A program made the position numbers and the translations under genes. A DNA stretch of 42,343 nucleotides from Microbacterium sp. T32. GTDB taxonomy: Bacteria; Actinomycetota; Actinomycetes; Actinomycetales; Microbacteriaceae. The notes beneath the pieces were generated by a model. That model saw nothing but the letters and a program-made list of their open reading frames with translations, was not told the origin of the DNA and ran no database searches. This document shows, piece after piece, positions 32,923-40,671 of this stretch. The stretch covers positions 1 to 42,343 of the forward strand of contig NZ_LQQP01000078.1 of the NCBI RefSeq assembly GCF_001619615.1. The letters run 5' to 3'. Within the stretch, counting starts at the first letter, position 1, and each line of letters starts with the position of its first letter.

Positions 32923-34893
32923 ATGCGCGCCCACGACATCGAGACCCTGGTGTCGGTCGGGCGCCCCGCGCTCTCGTCCGACTGCGCCTTCGCCGTCTAC
33001 GCCACGTCCCGCCCCGACATCGCGGCCGACCGTGCCGTGGGTCAGCTGTGGCGCGTCGACCTGCCCGACGGCACCCCGCGACGCCTCACCCGCGGAGTCG
33101 CCGACCGCGCCCCGCGACTGTCACCCGACGACGCCACGATCGCCTTCCTGCGCGCCGACGCCCGCGGCCGCACGCAGGTGTTCCTCGTCCCCGCGGGCGG
33201 CGGCGAGCCCGTGCAGGTCACCGACCAGGCCGGCGGCGTGACCGACCTGTCGTGGTCGCCCGACGGCACGCGCCTCGCGTTCACCGCGCGCGTGGTCGAG
33301 CCCGGCCGGTACGGCACGGTGGAGGGGCGGGATGCCGCCGCCGAACCGCCGCGCCGGATCACCGGCATCCGCTGGCACGCGAACGGCCACGGCTATCTCG
33401 ACCGTCCCGCGCACCTGTTCGTCATCGACGCGCCGGCGGCCGACGCGGAGCCGTTCTACGAGCCCGCCCCCGACGTCGTGACCCCGGAGAAGCGGGTGGT
33501 CGCTTCGACGCCGCAGCAGCTCACCGAGGGCGCGACGAGCTGGTCGGGCGTGGCGTGGACGGCCGACGGCAGCGAACTGGTCAGCCTTCCCGACGTCATC
33601 GAGGACCGCGTCGCCGACCTGCGCTCGCGGGTCGTCGCGGTGGCGGTCGACGGGGGAGTGCAGCGCGAGGTACTGGGAACCGCGGCGAACCTCTCGATCG
33701 ACGAGGTGGGGGTGGCGCCGGACGGTGCGATCTTCCTGCGCGGCAACGACGTCGGCGACTCGGGCCTCGACTTCGTGGCGCCGGGTACGGCCGTCTGGCT
33801 GCTCGACGTCGACGGTCCGCGTCCGCTCACCGATCCGGAGACGATCGACCTCGGCGAGGTCGGCTCGCACCTGTCGTTCGACGGCGATGACGTGCTCGTG
33901 CAGGACCGCACGCGCGGCCGGGTGCGCCTCCTCCGCGTCACGCGCGGGGGAGTGGTCGCCGAGGTCTTCGGCGGCGACGTCGAGGTCACCGGACACGCCG
34001 CCGCGGGCGGCCGGATCGTCGCGGCCGTCGCGACCCCCGAGTCCGCAGGGGAGCTGCTGCTCCTCGACGGCGTCACGGGTCGCGCGCTCACCGACCTCGG
34101 CGCCGCGGCCCGCGAGCGCGGGATCGTCGTGCCCGAGGAACGGGAGATCACCGGCCGCGACGGCTACCCCGTCCACGGCTGGGTCGCGGTCCCCGAGGGC
34201 GAAGGGCCGTTCCCCGTGATCCTGCAGATCCACGGTGGCCCGTACGCCTCGTACGGCGTGCACCTCTTCGACGAGACGCAGGTCCTTGTGGATGCCGGCT
34301 ACGCGGTGGTCTACAGCAACCCGCGGGGAAGCGCCGGTTACGGCCGCCCCCACGGGCGCTCGATCCGGCAGGCGATGGGCACGCTCGACTACTTCGACGT
34401 CATCGACTTCTTCGACGGTGTGGTCGCCGCCGATCCGCGGCTGGACGGCGAACGCGTCGGCATCCAGGGCGGGTCGTACGGCGGTTATATGACCGCGTGG
34501 GTCATCGCGCACGACCACCGGTTCGCCGGGGCGATCGTCGAGCGCGGGTTCCTGGACCCCGTCGCGTTCCCGGGGACGAGCGACATCGGGTCGTTCTTCG
34601 GACAGGAGTACGTCGGGACCGACCCCGCGCGGGTCGCCGCGCAGAGCCCGATGGCGGTCGTCGACGACGTGCGCACACCCACGCTCGTGCTGCACTCCGA
34701 ACTCGACTTCCGTTGCCCGATCGAGCAGGCGACGCGCTACTACGCGGCGCTGAAGCACAACGGTGTCGACGCCGAGATGCTCATCTTCCCCGGCGAGGAT
34801 CACGAGCTCACGCGCGCGGGTCGCCCCCGGCACCGCGTCCAGCGGTTCGAGGCGGTCCTGGACTGGTGGGCACGGCACCTGCCCGTCGCCTGA
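32923..34893 (+). CDS. S9-family prolyl oligopeptidase
   Basis: A 656-residue serine peptidase. An N-terminal beta-propeller (about 1-400, with WSPDGTRLAF-type TolB-like repeats) caps a C-terminal alpha/beta hydrolase domain. The catalytic serine lies in GGSYGGYM (about 521-528), aspartate in SELDFRCP (about 596) and histidine in GEDHEL (about 627). HGGPYASYG forms the oxyanion region. No signal peptide is visible, so the protein is probably cytoplasmic and cleaves short peptides or acyl-peptides. ATG at 32923 with an AGGGGAG site. Confidence 0.93.
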   Translation: MRAHDIETLVSVGRPALSSDCAFAVYATSRPDIAADRAVGQLWRVDLPDGTPRRLTRGVADRAPRLSPDDATIAFLRADARGRTQVFLVPAGGGEPVQVTDQAGGVTDLSWSPDGTRLAFTARVVEPGRYGTVEGRDAAAEPPRRITGIRWHANGHGYLDRPAHLFVIDAPAADAEPFYEPAPDVVTPEKRVVASTPQQLTEGATSWSGVAWTADGSELVSLPDVIEDRVADLRSRVVAVAVDGGVQREVLGTAANLSIDEVGVAPDGAIFLRGNDVGDSGLDFVAPGTAVWLLDVDGPRPLTDPETIDLGEVGSHLSFDGDDVLVQDRTRGRVRLLRVTRGGVVAEVFGGDVEVTGHAAAGGRIVAAVATPESAGELLLLDGVTGRALTDLGAAARERGIVVPEEREITGRDGYPVHGWVAVPEGEGPFPVILQIHGGPYASYGVHLFDETQVLVDAGYAVVYSNPRGSAGYGRPHGRSIRQAMGTLDYFDVIDFFDGVVAADPRLDGERVGIQGGSYGGYMTAWVIAHDHRFAGAIVERGFLDPVAFPGTSDIGSFFGQEYVGTDPARVAAQSPMAVVDDVRTPTLVLHSELDFRCPIEQATRYYAALKHNGVDAEMLIFPGEDHELTRAGRPRHRVQRFEAVLDWWARHLPVA

Positions 34894-34902
34894 CGAACGA
34901 GA

Positions 34903-34934
34903 AGGGGCCTGGATGCCGTGGCATCCAGGCCCCT
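34903..34934. terminator. bidirectional hairpin between convergent genes
   Basis: A perfect 15-bp stem (AGGGGCCTGGATGCC / GGCATCCAGGCCCCT) with a 2-base spacer lies between the S9 peptidase and the DUF308 gene. Both halves of the window's abundant heptamer form part of the stem. Confidence 0.8.
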
Positions 34935-34950
34935 CCCTTCTTGCGGTTCG

Positions 34951-35502
34951 TCAGGCGGTCTTGCCGAACTGGATCGCGCGGACGATCTGGAACACGCCGA
35001 GGACCAGGAGCGAAGCGCCGAGCAGGAGGAACAGCGTCACCGCACCGAGGAGCGGGGAGAACAGCAGGACGACGCCGGCGAGGATGCTGATGATCGCGAA
35101 GAAGATCGTCCAGCCGCGGCCCGAACCGTGGTTCAGCGTCGTGAGCGAGACGACGCCCTCGATGATCCACAGAATGCCGACGAGGGTGCCGACGAAGACG
35201 CCGAACCAGGCCGTCGTCGCGGGGAGGTTCACGAACGAGAAGATGCCCGCGAGGATGAACAGCAGCCCGAGGACGATGTAGCCGATCCGCGCCCATCCGG
35301 AGCGGAAGAAGATGCCGATCCCGATGTTCACGATGCCGGCGATGATGACGTAGACGGCGATGATGGCGACGGCGACCGCGGCGGTGCGTCCGGGCCAGAG
35401 CAGGATCAACAGGCCGACGATCAGCGAGACCGCACCGCTGACGGCCAGGGCCGTGCGCACGGCCCGCACCGCGGGCGTACTGGACGAGGTGGTGGTGGAC
35501 AT
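34951..35502 (-). CDS. HdeD/DUF308-family membrane protein
   Basis: A 183-residue protein with six hydrophobic helices arranged as three similar hairpins, each ending in glycine-rich turns (LIVGLLILLWPGRT, YIVLGLLFILAGIFSF, ISILAGVVLLFSP). This layout is typical of the DUF308/HdeD family, linked to acid stress in enterobacteria but of unknown role in actinobacteria. The ATG at 35502 (AGGAAAGG upstream) is preferred to an upstream in-frame ATG at 35544, which would add a polar extension before the first helix. Confidence 0.85.
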   Translation of the reverse strand: MSTTTSSSTPAVRAVRTALAVSGAVSLIVGLLILLWPGRTAAVAVAIIAVYVIIAGIVNIGIGIFFRSGWARIGYIVLGLLFILAGIFSFVNLPATTAWFGVFVGTLVGILWIIEGVVSLTTLNHGSGRGWTIFFAIISILAGVVLLFSPLLGAVTLFLLLGASLLVLGVFQIVRAIQFGKTA

Positions 35503-35580
35503 GGCGAGCCTTTCCTGAGCGAATGCTGAGAGCTTCGCTTTCACGATAGACCTTGCGTCATGCGGAGTGGGGGACCAACG

Positions 35581-36498
35581 TCATCCCAGCAACAGGGCGA
35601 CTCCGAACAGCACCGGCAGACACCCGAGGGTGGAGATGAACACCACGTCGCGCGACAGGATCTCTCCCACCCCGTAGCGCTGCGCGAAGTTGAACACGTT
35701 CTGCGCCGTGGGGAGCGCGGCGAGCGTCACGACGATCAGCACCTGCTCCGGCGGCAGCGCGAACGCCAACGCGACGCCCCACGCGACCGCGGGCATCACC
35801 AGGAGTTTCAGCACCGAGGCGATGAGGACGTCGACGCGACGTCCGGGCTCGGTGAGGACCCGCTGGCCATACAGCGACATCCCGTACGACATCAGCAGCA
35901 CCGGGACGCACGCCGCCGAGAAGAACGCGAGCGGGTCCATGACGATCGGCGGGAGGTGGATGCCGAGAACCGCGACGAGCACGCCGAGCGCGGATCCGAT
36001 GAGCATGGGGTTCTTGGCCGTCTGGGTGAGGATCCGCCGCGGGGAACGCGAGCCCGAGGTCGCGGCATCCAGGATCCCGAGGGCGATGGGCATGAGCACC
36101 AGCAGCTGGAACAGGATCACCGGAGCCGAATACGCCGCATCGCCCAGCATGTAGAGCGAGATCGGGATGCCGATGTTGTTGCTGTTCACCTGTCCCGCCG
36201 ACAGCGCGCCGATGACCGACTCGGCCGTGCGGCGACGGAGCACGAAGCGAGAGATCAGGGCGTAGCCGCCGATGATGATCGCCGCGGTGATCATCGACAC
36301 GGGGAGGAGCGCCGAGAACAGCGTCGTGACGTCGGCGCGCGCCAGCACCACGAACAGCAGGAACGGCGACAGGACGAAGAACGTCAGACGGCTCAGCACC
36401 GGGCGGGCATGTTCGCCGAGCAGATCGATGCGGGCGATGACGTAGCCGACGACGACGGCGAGGCCGATGACGGCGAATCCCGTCAGGATGCCGCTCAC
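35581..36498 (-). CDS. AEC-family (auxin efflux carrier-like) transporter
   Basis: A 305-residue membrane protein with about ten helices in two halves. Typical features are the N-terminal GYVIARIDLLGEHARPVLSRLTFFVLSPFLLF and the conserved GQVNSNNIGIPISLYMLGD (about 101-119), plus LPTAQNVFNFAQRYG near the C-terminus. AEC carriers export or import small carboxylates such as malate or malonate; the substrate here is unknown. GTG start at 36498 with a weak GGGAG site. Confidence 0.9.
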   Translation of the reverse strand: MSGILTGFAVIGLAVVVGYVIARIDLLGEHARPVLSRLTFFVLSPFLLFVVLARADVTTLFSALLPVSMITAAIIIGGYALISRFVLRRRTAESVIGALSAGQVNSNNIGIPISLYMLGDAAYSAPVILFQLLVLMPIALGILDAATSGSRSPRRILTQTAKNPMLIGSALGVLVAVLGIHLPPIVMDPLAFFSAACVPVLLMSYGMSLYGQRVLTEPGRRVDVLIASVLKLLVMPAVAWGVALAFALPPEQVLIVVTLAALPTAQNVFNFAQRYGVGEILSRDVVFISTLGCLPVLFGVALLLG

Positions 36499-36757
36499 GC
36501 CGGCACTCCCGGGCAGACCCGCGCGCCGCGGGGGCGACGTCGCGATTCCATTGGAGCGAGCCTACTCGCGCGGGGTAGTCGCTCGTTTCCGTCCGCGGGG
36601 ACGAAAGGCCTGTGCGTGGCGGTTGGACGCTCGGGCCGCGATCGATGAATCACCGATAATGCACATTATGTCAGTTTGAATCGAGAGCGGAGCCTCTCAT
36701 CGCGGCGCTGAGTTCCCCGCCCGTAGAATTCGTGCGACGTCGGTTGAGGGGGCGGAC
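36499..36757. promoter_or_regulatory. 259-bp intergenic region with two dyads
   Basis: No gene is supported. GAGCGA...TCGCTC arms near 36554-36585, with inner CTAC/GTAG, form an imperfect dyad upstream of the AEC gene. ATAATG-CA-CATTAT (36656-36669) is a perfect AT-rich palindrome, conspicuous in this GC-rich DNA. TAGAAT (36724-36729) is a good -10 box for the gene starting at 36758. Confidence 0.5.
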
Positions 36758-37261
36758 ATGCCGGTGGGTGCGCTCATCTTCGTCGTTGCGGCGCTGACGT
36801 TCATGATCCCGCTGGCTGTGATCGCCATCGTGTGGCCGGCACCTCTCGCTCGCTGGAACGGTGCTGCTCAGCGAACGCGCCTTTTCGGCGTGGCGCGCCC
36901 CGCGCGAGCGCGAGGTTCGGTGGCGTCGTCGCCGTGGTTCGTGCGGGCCTGGGGAATCGCAGCCCTCTCGATCGGCACGCTCATCGCCGTCAGCGTCGCC
37001 TCGAGTGTCGGTACTCACGGCATCGAGTCGAAGCGCCCGGAACTCTCCCCCGTTCTCACGGTCGGTTTCCTCGTGATCGGCACGGCGCAGGCGGTGTTCG
37101 GGACCGTGCTCGTCGTCCGCTCGCGGCATGTCCACGAGGCTCTTCGTCGGAAGTTCGCCGACGACGGAGCCGATCTTCGGCGCGGGATGATCGTCGCCTG
37201 GGGCTGCGTGGCGCTCGTGATGTCGACTGCGGTCTTCACCGTCGTGCTGATGAGCGTGTGA
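36758..37261 (+). CDS. hypothetical four-helix membrane protein
   Basis: A 167-residue protein that I do not recognise. Four hydrophobic segments can be seen: about 5-28, 62-85, 98-120 and 144-166. A basic loop (ARWNGAAQRTRLFGVARPARARG) follows the first. Codon choice is less GC-biased than that of the neighbours. ATG at 36758 with GAGGGGGCG upstream. It may form a unit with the next two small genes. Confidence 0.65.
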   Translation: MPVGALIFVVAALTFMIPLAVIAIVWPAPLARWNGAAQRTRLFGVARPARARGSVASSPWFVRAWGIAALSIGTLIAVSVASSVGTHGIESKRPELSPVLTVGFLVIGTAQAVFGTVLVVRSRHVHEALRRKFADDGADLRRGMIVAWGCVALVMSTAVFTVVLMSV

Positions 37262-37280
37262 GGCGCCAGGAGCCTGCGAC

Positions 37281-37286
37281 TAGCCT
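37281..37286 (+). promoter_or_regulatory. -10 box TAGCCT, leaderless start
   Basis: TAGCCT ends exactly 6 bp before the ATG at 37293. Confidence 0.55.
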
Positions 37287-37292
37287 GAGCGG

Positions 37293-37604
37293 ATGAGTTC
37301 CCCCCGACTCCCCCGTGATCGCCGTCGCACCGCGTCGATCGTGCTGTCGTCGATCTCGCTCGCGATCATGACGACGGTGTTGGTGTGGTTCGCGGGCATC
37401 ATGCTGACGTCTTCCGGTGCTTCTACGATGATCGCGATTCTTCCGTGGACGCTGTTCTACCTCGGGTCGTGGATCTGGGCCGCGCTGGCGTTGGTCGCGC
37501 TGGTGCTCGGGGCGACTTCCCAGAGACCACTACTCCCCTGTGTCCTCGCGGCGGCGGTCCTCGCCGAGATCGTCTTCGGATTCTTCCTCCTCCCCGCGCT
37601 GTGA
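37293..37604 (+). CDS. hypothetical small membrane protein
   Basis: A 103-residue protein with no family I can name. A basic N-terminus (RLPRDRRRT) is followed by three hydrophobic helices (about 15-38, 44-70 and 80-101), predicting a cytoplasmic N-terminus. The start is supported by a -10 box exactly 6 bp upstream of the ATG and by the absence of a ribosome site. Confidence 0.6.
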   Translation: MSSPRLPRDRRRTASIVLSSISLAIMTTVLVWFAGIMLTSSGASTMIAILPWTLFYLGSWIWAALALVALVLGATSQRPLLPCVLAAAVLAEIVFGFFLLPAL

Positions 37605-37643
37605 TCGCGCGGACCGAGTTCGGTGTCACGGCGTGTCCCGCGC

Positions 37644-37649
37644 CAGACT
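37644..37649 (+). promoter_or_regulatory. possible -10 box CAGACT, leaderless start
   Basis: CAGACT ends 6 bp before the ATG at 37656. It is weaker than most of the set (C instead of T at the first position). Confidence 0.35.
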
Positions 37650-37655
37650 ACGGAT

Positions 37656-37988
37656 ATGACCGGTGAGCGCCCGCGGGACGACTTCATGGCCGCGTTCGGG
37701 GACGAACCGATGGTGCTTCCTGACGGCCAGGTCGTCCACTCCGACAGAACGGACTGGGGTCGGATTCTCGGGGCGGTGCAGGCGCTCTACGACGTCCTCA
37801 AGCGAGTCGGGCTCGCCAGCGGGAAGCGCGTCACGCTCTCCCGAGAAGGAAGCTGGGACGACGTCGTGGTGGCCTATGACTCGGAAACCGGGTGGTTCTC
37901 GTGGACGTCGACGACCCACGCGACGACGGATGTCGTGCGTCGCTCGGCCGGCGGCTCCGGGTTCTCGTCCGGCGGCTCGGTGGCTTGA
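37656..37988 (+). CDS. hypothetical protein overlapping an antisense gene
   Basis: A 110-residue soluble protein without a recognised family. It is acidic at the N-terminus, has a likely helix at about 35-53 (WGRILGAVQALYDVLKRVG) and a beta-rich WDDVVVAYDSETGWFSWTSTT segment, and ends in a Gly/Ser-rich tail. Its last 115 bases overlap the 3' end of the minus-strand gene at 37874-38443. The overlap region encodes the low-complexity tail here, so the true end may be the weaker part of this call. Confidence 0.5.
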   Translation: MTGERPRDDFMAAFGDEPMVLPDGQVVHSDRTDWGRILGAVQALYDVLKRVGLASGKRVTLSREGSWDDVVVAYDSETGWFSWTSTTHATTDVVRRSAGGSGFSSGGSVA

Positions 37989-38443
37989 TCCGACGCCGTC
38001 GGCGGCACCCCATCCCGTGGGGCGAGCGTCACGGCACCGGGAACGGGAACGCTCTCGATCATCCATCTCGACGGGCGTGAGCCGATCATGAACCCGTTCC
38101 CGAGATCTCGACCGTCGAACGGCCAGTCCTCCCCCTCCGCGGGCATCTCGGCATCCGGAGGCGCGCCGAAGCCCGGGCGGCGAAGATGCCGTGTCTCGAT
38201 GTGCTCCTGAACAACCGCATGGATGCCGGCTACCCGGCCCCGTACCCGGTCCTCCGGTGTCGTCGGTGTCTCCTGGTGGTGGGATTCGATCGCGTCGATG
38301 GTGGCCGCGAGTTCGGGACCCACGCTCTCGATGAACGCCGACGACGGCGTCCGCGTGCGCACCAGCAGATCGACCTCGTCGCCGACGCTGAACGGGTCGC
38401 CGCAGCACGCCCACTCCCAGGTGTCGAGCCACACCCGGGTCAC
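37874..38443 (-). CDS. hypothetical protein, DUF6578-like N-terminus
   Basis: A 189-residue protein. The N-terminal VWLDTWEWACCGDPFSVGDEVDLLVR (about 3-28) resembles an actinobacterial family of unknown function that I recall as DUF6578; this assignment is tentative. The middle contains a histidine-rich helix (IESHHQETP...RVRGRVAGIHAVVQEHIETRHLR), and the C-terminus is a proline/glutamate-rich linker ending in VVAWVVDVHENH. GTG start at 38443, 17 bp after the upstream SDR gene, so the two are likely one transcript. Confidence 0.6.
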   Translation of the reverse strand: MTRVWLDTWEWACCGDPFSVGDEVDLLVRTRTPSSAFIESVGPELAATIDAIESHHQETPTTPEDRVRGRVAGIHAVVQEHIETRHLRRPGFGAPPDAEMPAEGEDWPFDGRDLGNGFMIGSRPSRWMIESVPVPGAVTLAPRDGVPPTASDQATEPPDENPEPPAERRTTSVVAWVVDVHENHPVSES

Positions 38444-38460
38444 GTCATGGGCGCCGGGCG

Positions 38461-39267
38461 TCAGCGGATCCACTCGGACGTCACACCGATCACGCGCGAA
38501 CCGTCCAGATCGCCGAGCGAGAGCCCCGCGAACCGGACCGCGGCCTCGGAGGTCTGCCACCGGAACTTGGGTGTCTCGGTGATCGCGGCTTCGATCACCG
38601 TCTTCGCGGCATCCTCCGCCGCCTGCGCCTGCGCGAATGACGCGGTCGTCCGCTGGATGTACGCGTCGAGCTGCGCCTGGTACGGGCCACCGTCGTAGCG
38701 ATCCACGGATGCCGTGAACGACGACGCGACGGCCGCGGGTTCGACGATCGCGACGTCGATGCCGAACGGAGCGACTACGGGCGCGAGCGACTGCATGAGG
38801 CCTTCCACCGCGAACTTCGCACCGCAGTAGGCGTCGGCGAACGGCTGGCCCACCGCTCCCCCGACGCTGGTGACCGTCACGATGCGGCCGTGCCCGCGCT
38901 CGCGCATCCCCGGCAGCACGAGACGTGTGAGCCGCGCGACGGAGAGGTAGTTGGTGTCGAGCTGCGCCTGGAGATCGGCATCCGAGAGCTGTTCCAGGGT
39001 GCCGACGGCTCCGCGCCCGGCATTGTTGACGAGGATGTCGACGACGCCGAGGTTGGCGACGAGGTCGGCCGCCGCGTCGGCGTCGGTGACGTCGAGCGCG
39101 CGGATGTCGAGGGTGACGCCCGCGGCGTCGGCAGCCTCGCGCAGCGCGTCGGCGCGGGAGGTGTCGCGGACCGTGGCGACGACGGAGAGGCCGGCCTGGG
39201 CGAGGCCGACGGCGGTGTGCAGACCGATGCCGCTGGAGGTACCGGTCACGAGAGCGATGCGGGTCAT
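38461..39267 (-). CDS. SDR-family oxidoreductase (classical)
   Basis: A 268-residue short-chain dehydrogenase. The cofactor motif TGTSSGIG is at about 8-15 and NNAGRG at about 79-84. The catalytic serine lies in TSVGG (about 131) and YCGAK (about 145-149) supplies the active-site pair. It belongs to the group commonly annotated as oxidoreductases of unknown substrate, including retinol-dehydrogenase-like proteins. ATG at 39267; TAAGGT (39280-39275 on this strand) lies 7 bp upstream, so it too may be leaderless. Confidence 0.88.
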   Translation of the reverse strand: MTRIALVTGTSSGIGLHTAVGLAQAGLSVVATVRDTSRADALREAADAAGVTLDIRALDVTDADAAADLVANLGVVDILVNNAGRGAVGTLEQLSDADLQAQLDTNYLSVARLTRLVLPGMRERGHGRIVTVTSVGGAVGQPFADAYCGAKFAVEGLMQSLAPVVAPFGIDVAIVEPAAVASSFTASVDRYDGGPYQAQLDAYIQRTTASFAQAQAAEDAAKTVIEAAITETPKFRWQTSEAAVRFAGLSLGDLDGSRVIGVTSEWIR

Positions 39268-39355
39268 GGCACCGACCTTACGCCCGGTGGCCGACACCGT
39301 TCACTCCCCCGCGAGCTCGCCGATCAACGCATCGACGCGTGTCGGAGGCCCCGGC

Positions 39356-39361
39356 TAGCGT
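39356..39361 (+). promoter_or_regulatory. -10 box TAGCGT, leaderless start
   Basis: TAGCGT ends exactly 6 bp before the ATG at 39368. Confidence 0.55.
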
Positions 39362-39367
39362 GCCGGC

Positions 39368-39925
39368 ATGACTCGCGTGATCTTCCACACCGCCACGACC
39401 CTCGACGGCTACCTCGCGACCGATGACGACTCCCTCGACTGGCTGTTCGCCGTGCCCGGCGCCGACGAGGCCGAGGCGGCCTTCGGCGACTTCCTCGCCG
39501 GAGTCGGCGTCCTGGTGATGGGGTCGGCGACGTACGAATGGATGCTGCGCCACGAGGCCCTCCTCGACGCTCCCGAGAAGTGGGCGGGGTACTACGGCGC
39601 GCGACCGACGTTCGTGTTCTCGTCACGGCCGCTCCCCCGTGTTCCGGGCGCCGACATCCGGGTCGTTTCCGGCGGTATCGAGGCGCACTGGACGTCGATT
39701 CAGGATGCCGCGGGCGCGGGCGACGTATGGATCGTGGGCGGGGGTGATCTGGCGGGGCAGTTCGTCGACGCGGGCTTGCTCGATGAGATCCGGCTATCGG
39801 TGGCGCCCGCGACCCTCGGTTCGGGGAAGCCCCTCCTCCCCCGGGTGTTGGGAGCCGACCGGCTGATCCTCCGCCACGTTCAGCGCGCGGGGCAGTTCGT
39901 CGAGCTCGTGTACGCCGTGTCCTGA
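39368..39925 (+). CDS. dihydrofolate reductase/RibD-C family protein
   Basis: A 185-residue protein with the DHFR-like fold of the RibD C-terminal domain. TATTLDGYLATDDDSLDWL (about 9-27), VLVMGSATYEWML (about 48-60) and VWIVGGGDLAGQFVDAGLLDEIRLSVAPATLGSGKPLL (about 120-157) are typical. It probably binds NADPH; the substrate is unknown and such proteins are rarely genuine folate or riboflavin enzymes. The gene appears leaderless and is divergent from the SDR gene. Confidence 0.87.
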   Translation: MTRVIFHTATTLDGYLATDDDSLDWLFAVPGADEAEAAFGDFLAGVGVLVMGSATYEWMLRHEALLDAPEKWAGYYGARPTFVFSSRPLPRVPGADIRVVSGGIEAHWTSIQDAAGAGDVWIVGGGDLAGQFVDAGLLDEIRLSVAPATLGSGKPLLPRVLGADRLILRHVQRAGQFVELVYAVS

Positions 39926-39972
39926 GAGCGCACCGCGGCGTCTGCGCCGCCGAAACGTTCGTCGCGGATTTT

Positions 39973-39999
39973 CTAGACACGTGTCCAGGACAGGTCTAG
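39973..39999. promoter_or_regulatory. dyad operator overlapping the TetR gene promoter
   Basis: CTAGAC (39973-39978) and GTCTAG (39994-39999) frame TGTCC/GGACA, and GACACGTGTC (39976-39985) is itself a perfect palindrome. The dyad runs into the TAGTCT -10 box (39997-40002), which ends 6 bp before the TetR ATG. Autoregulation by the TetR protein is the obvious reading. Confidence 0.6.
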
Positions 40000-40002
40000 T
40001 CT
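39997..40002 (+). promoter_or_regulatory. -10 box TAGTCT, leaderless start of TetR gene
   Basis: TAGTCT ends exactly 6 bp before the ATG at 40009 and overlaps the dyad operator, so repressor binding would block transcription directly. Confidence 0.6.
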
Positions 40003-40008
40003 CGCGAT

Positions 40009-40671
40009 ATGGCACGCAGTGACGCAGCCGCCGATATCGCCGGTGTCCGGGACGGACTCCGGTCCTCCTCCGACCCCCGGGTCGAGGCCACCCGCGCGAA
40101 GCTCTTCGACGCCGTCCGTGAGCTCTCAGCCGCGGGCGAGGACGTCAGCGTCAGCTCCGTCGCCAAGGCGGCCGGCGTGGGGCGCGCCACGTTCTACACG
40201 CACTTCTCGGGCATCGACGACCTCGCGCTGCACCTGCAGGAGACGACGTTCCATGCTCTCGCGCTCGAGGCGCGCGCCGAGATCGCGCAGGGTGGCGATG
40301 CCCTCGCGCAGTCGCAGCGCGCGTTGATCGCGCACTACGGCGCCTACCGACCGCTGTACGCGGCGACGTTCTCCGTCGCCGTCCCGCGGGGTGTGGAGTC
40401 GCGGGTCGCGGCGCTCATGCGGGAGGAGATCCTCGCGCACATCCGCCTGCTGATCGACATGCCCGCCGGGGTCGACCCCGATCTCGCGGCGACGTACCTC
40501 GCGCACGCGGCCATGGGGCTCATCGCCTCCTGGGTCGTGGGCGATGTCGAGACCGAACCCGAGCGGCTCGCCGACCACCTGACCGACCTGATGCCGGCCT
40601 GGATGAGCGGGCCGATTGCGCTTCCGCCGGAGATCGCGGCGGACGAGAGAGATGAGGAATACCCGAAATGA
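40009..40671 (+). CDS. TetR-family transcriptional regulator
   Basis: A 220-residue repressor. The N-terminal HTH (about 24-75: TRAKLFDAVRELSAAGEDVSVSSVAKAAGVGRATFYTHFSGIDDLALHL) is canonical, and the C-terminal ligand-binding domain is all helical. The gene starts 6 bp after a TAGTCT box and overlaps the alcohol dehydrogenase gene by four bases (ATGA), so it very likely controls that operon. The ligand is unknown. Confidence 0.9.
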   Translation: MARSDAAADIAGVRDGLRSSSDPRVEATRAKLFDAVRELSAAGEDVSVSSVAKAAGVGRATFYTHFSGIDDLALHLQETTFHALALEARAEIAQGGDALAQSQRALIAHYGAYRPLYAATFSVAVPRGVESRVAALMREEILAHIRLLIDMPAGVDPDLAATYLAHAAMGLIASWVVGDVETEPERLADHLTDLMPAWMSGPIALPPEIAADERDEEYPK

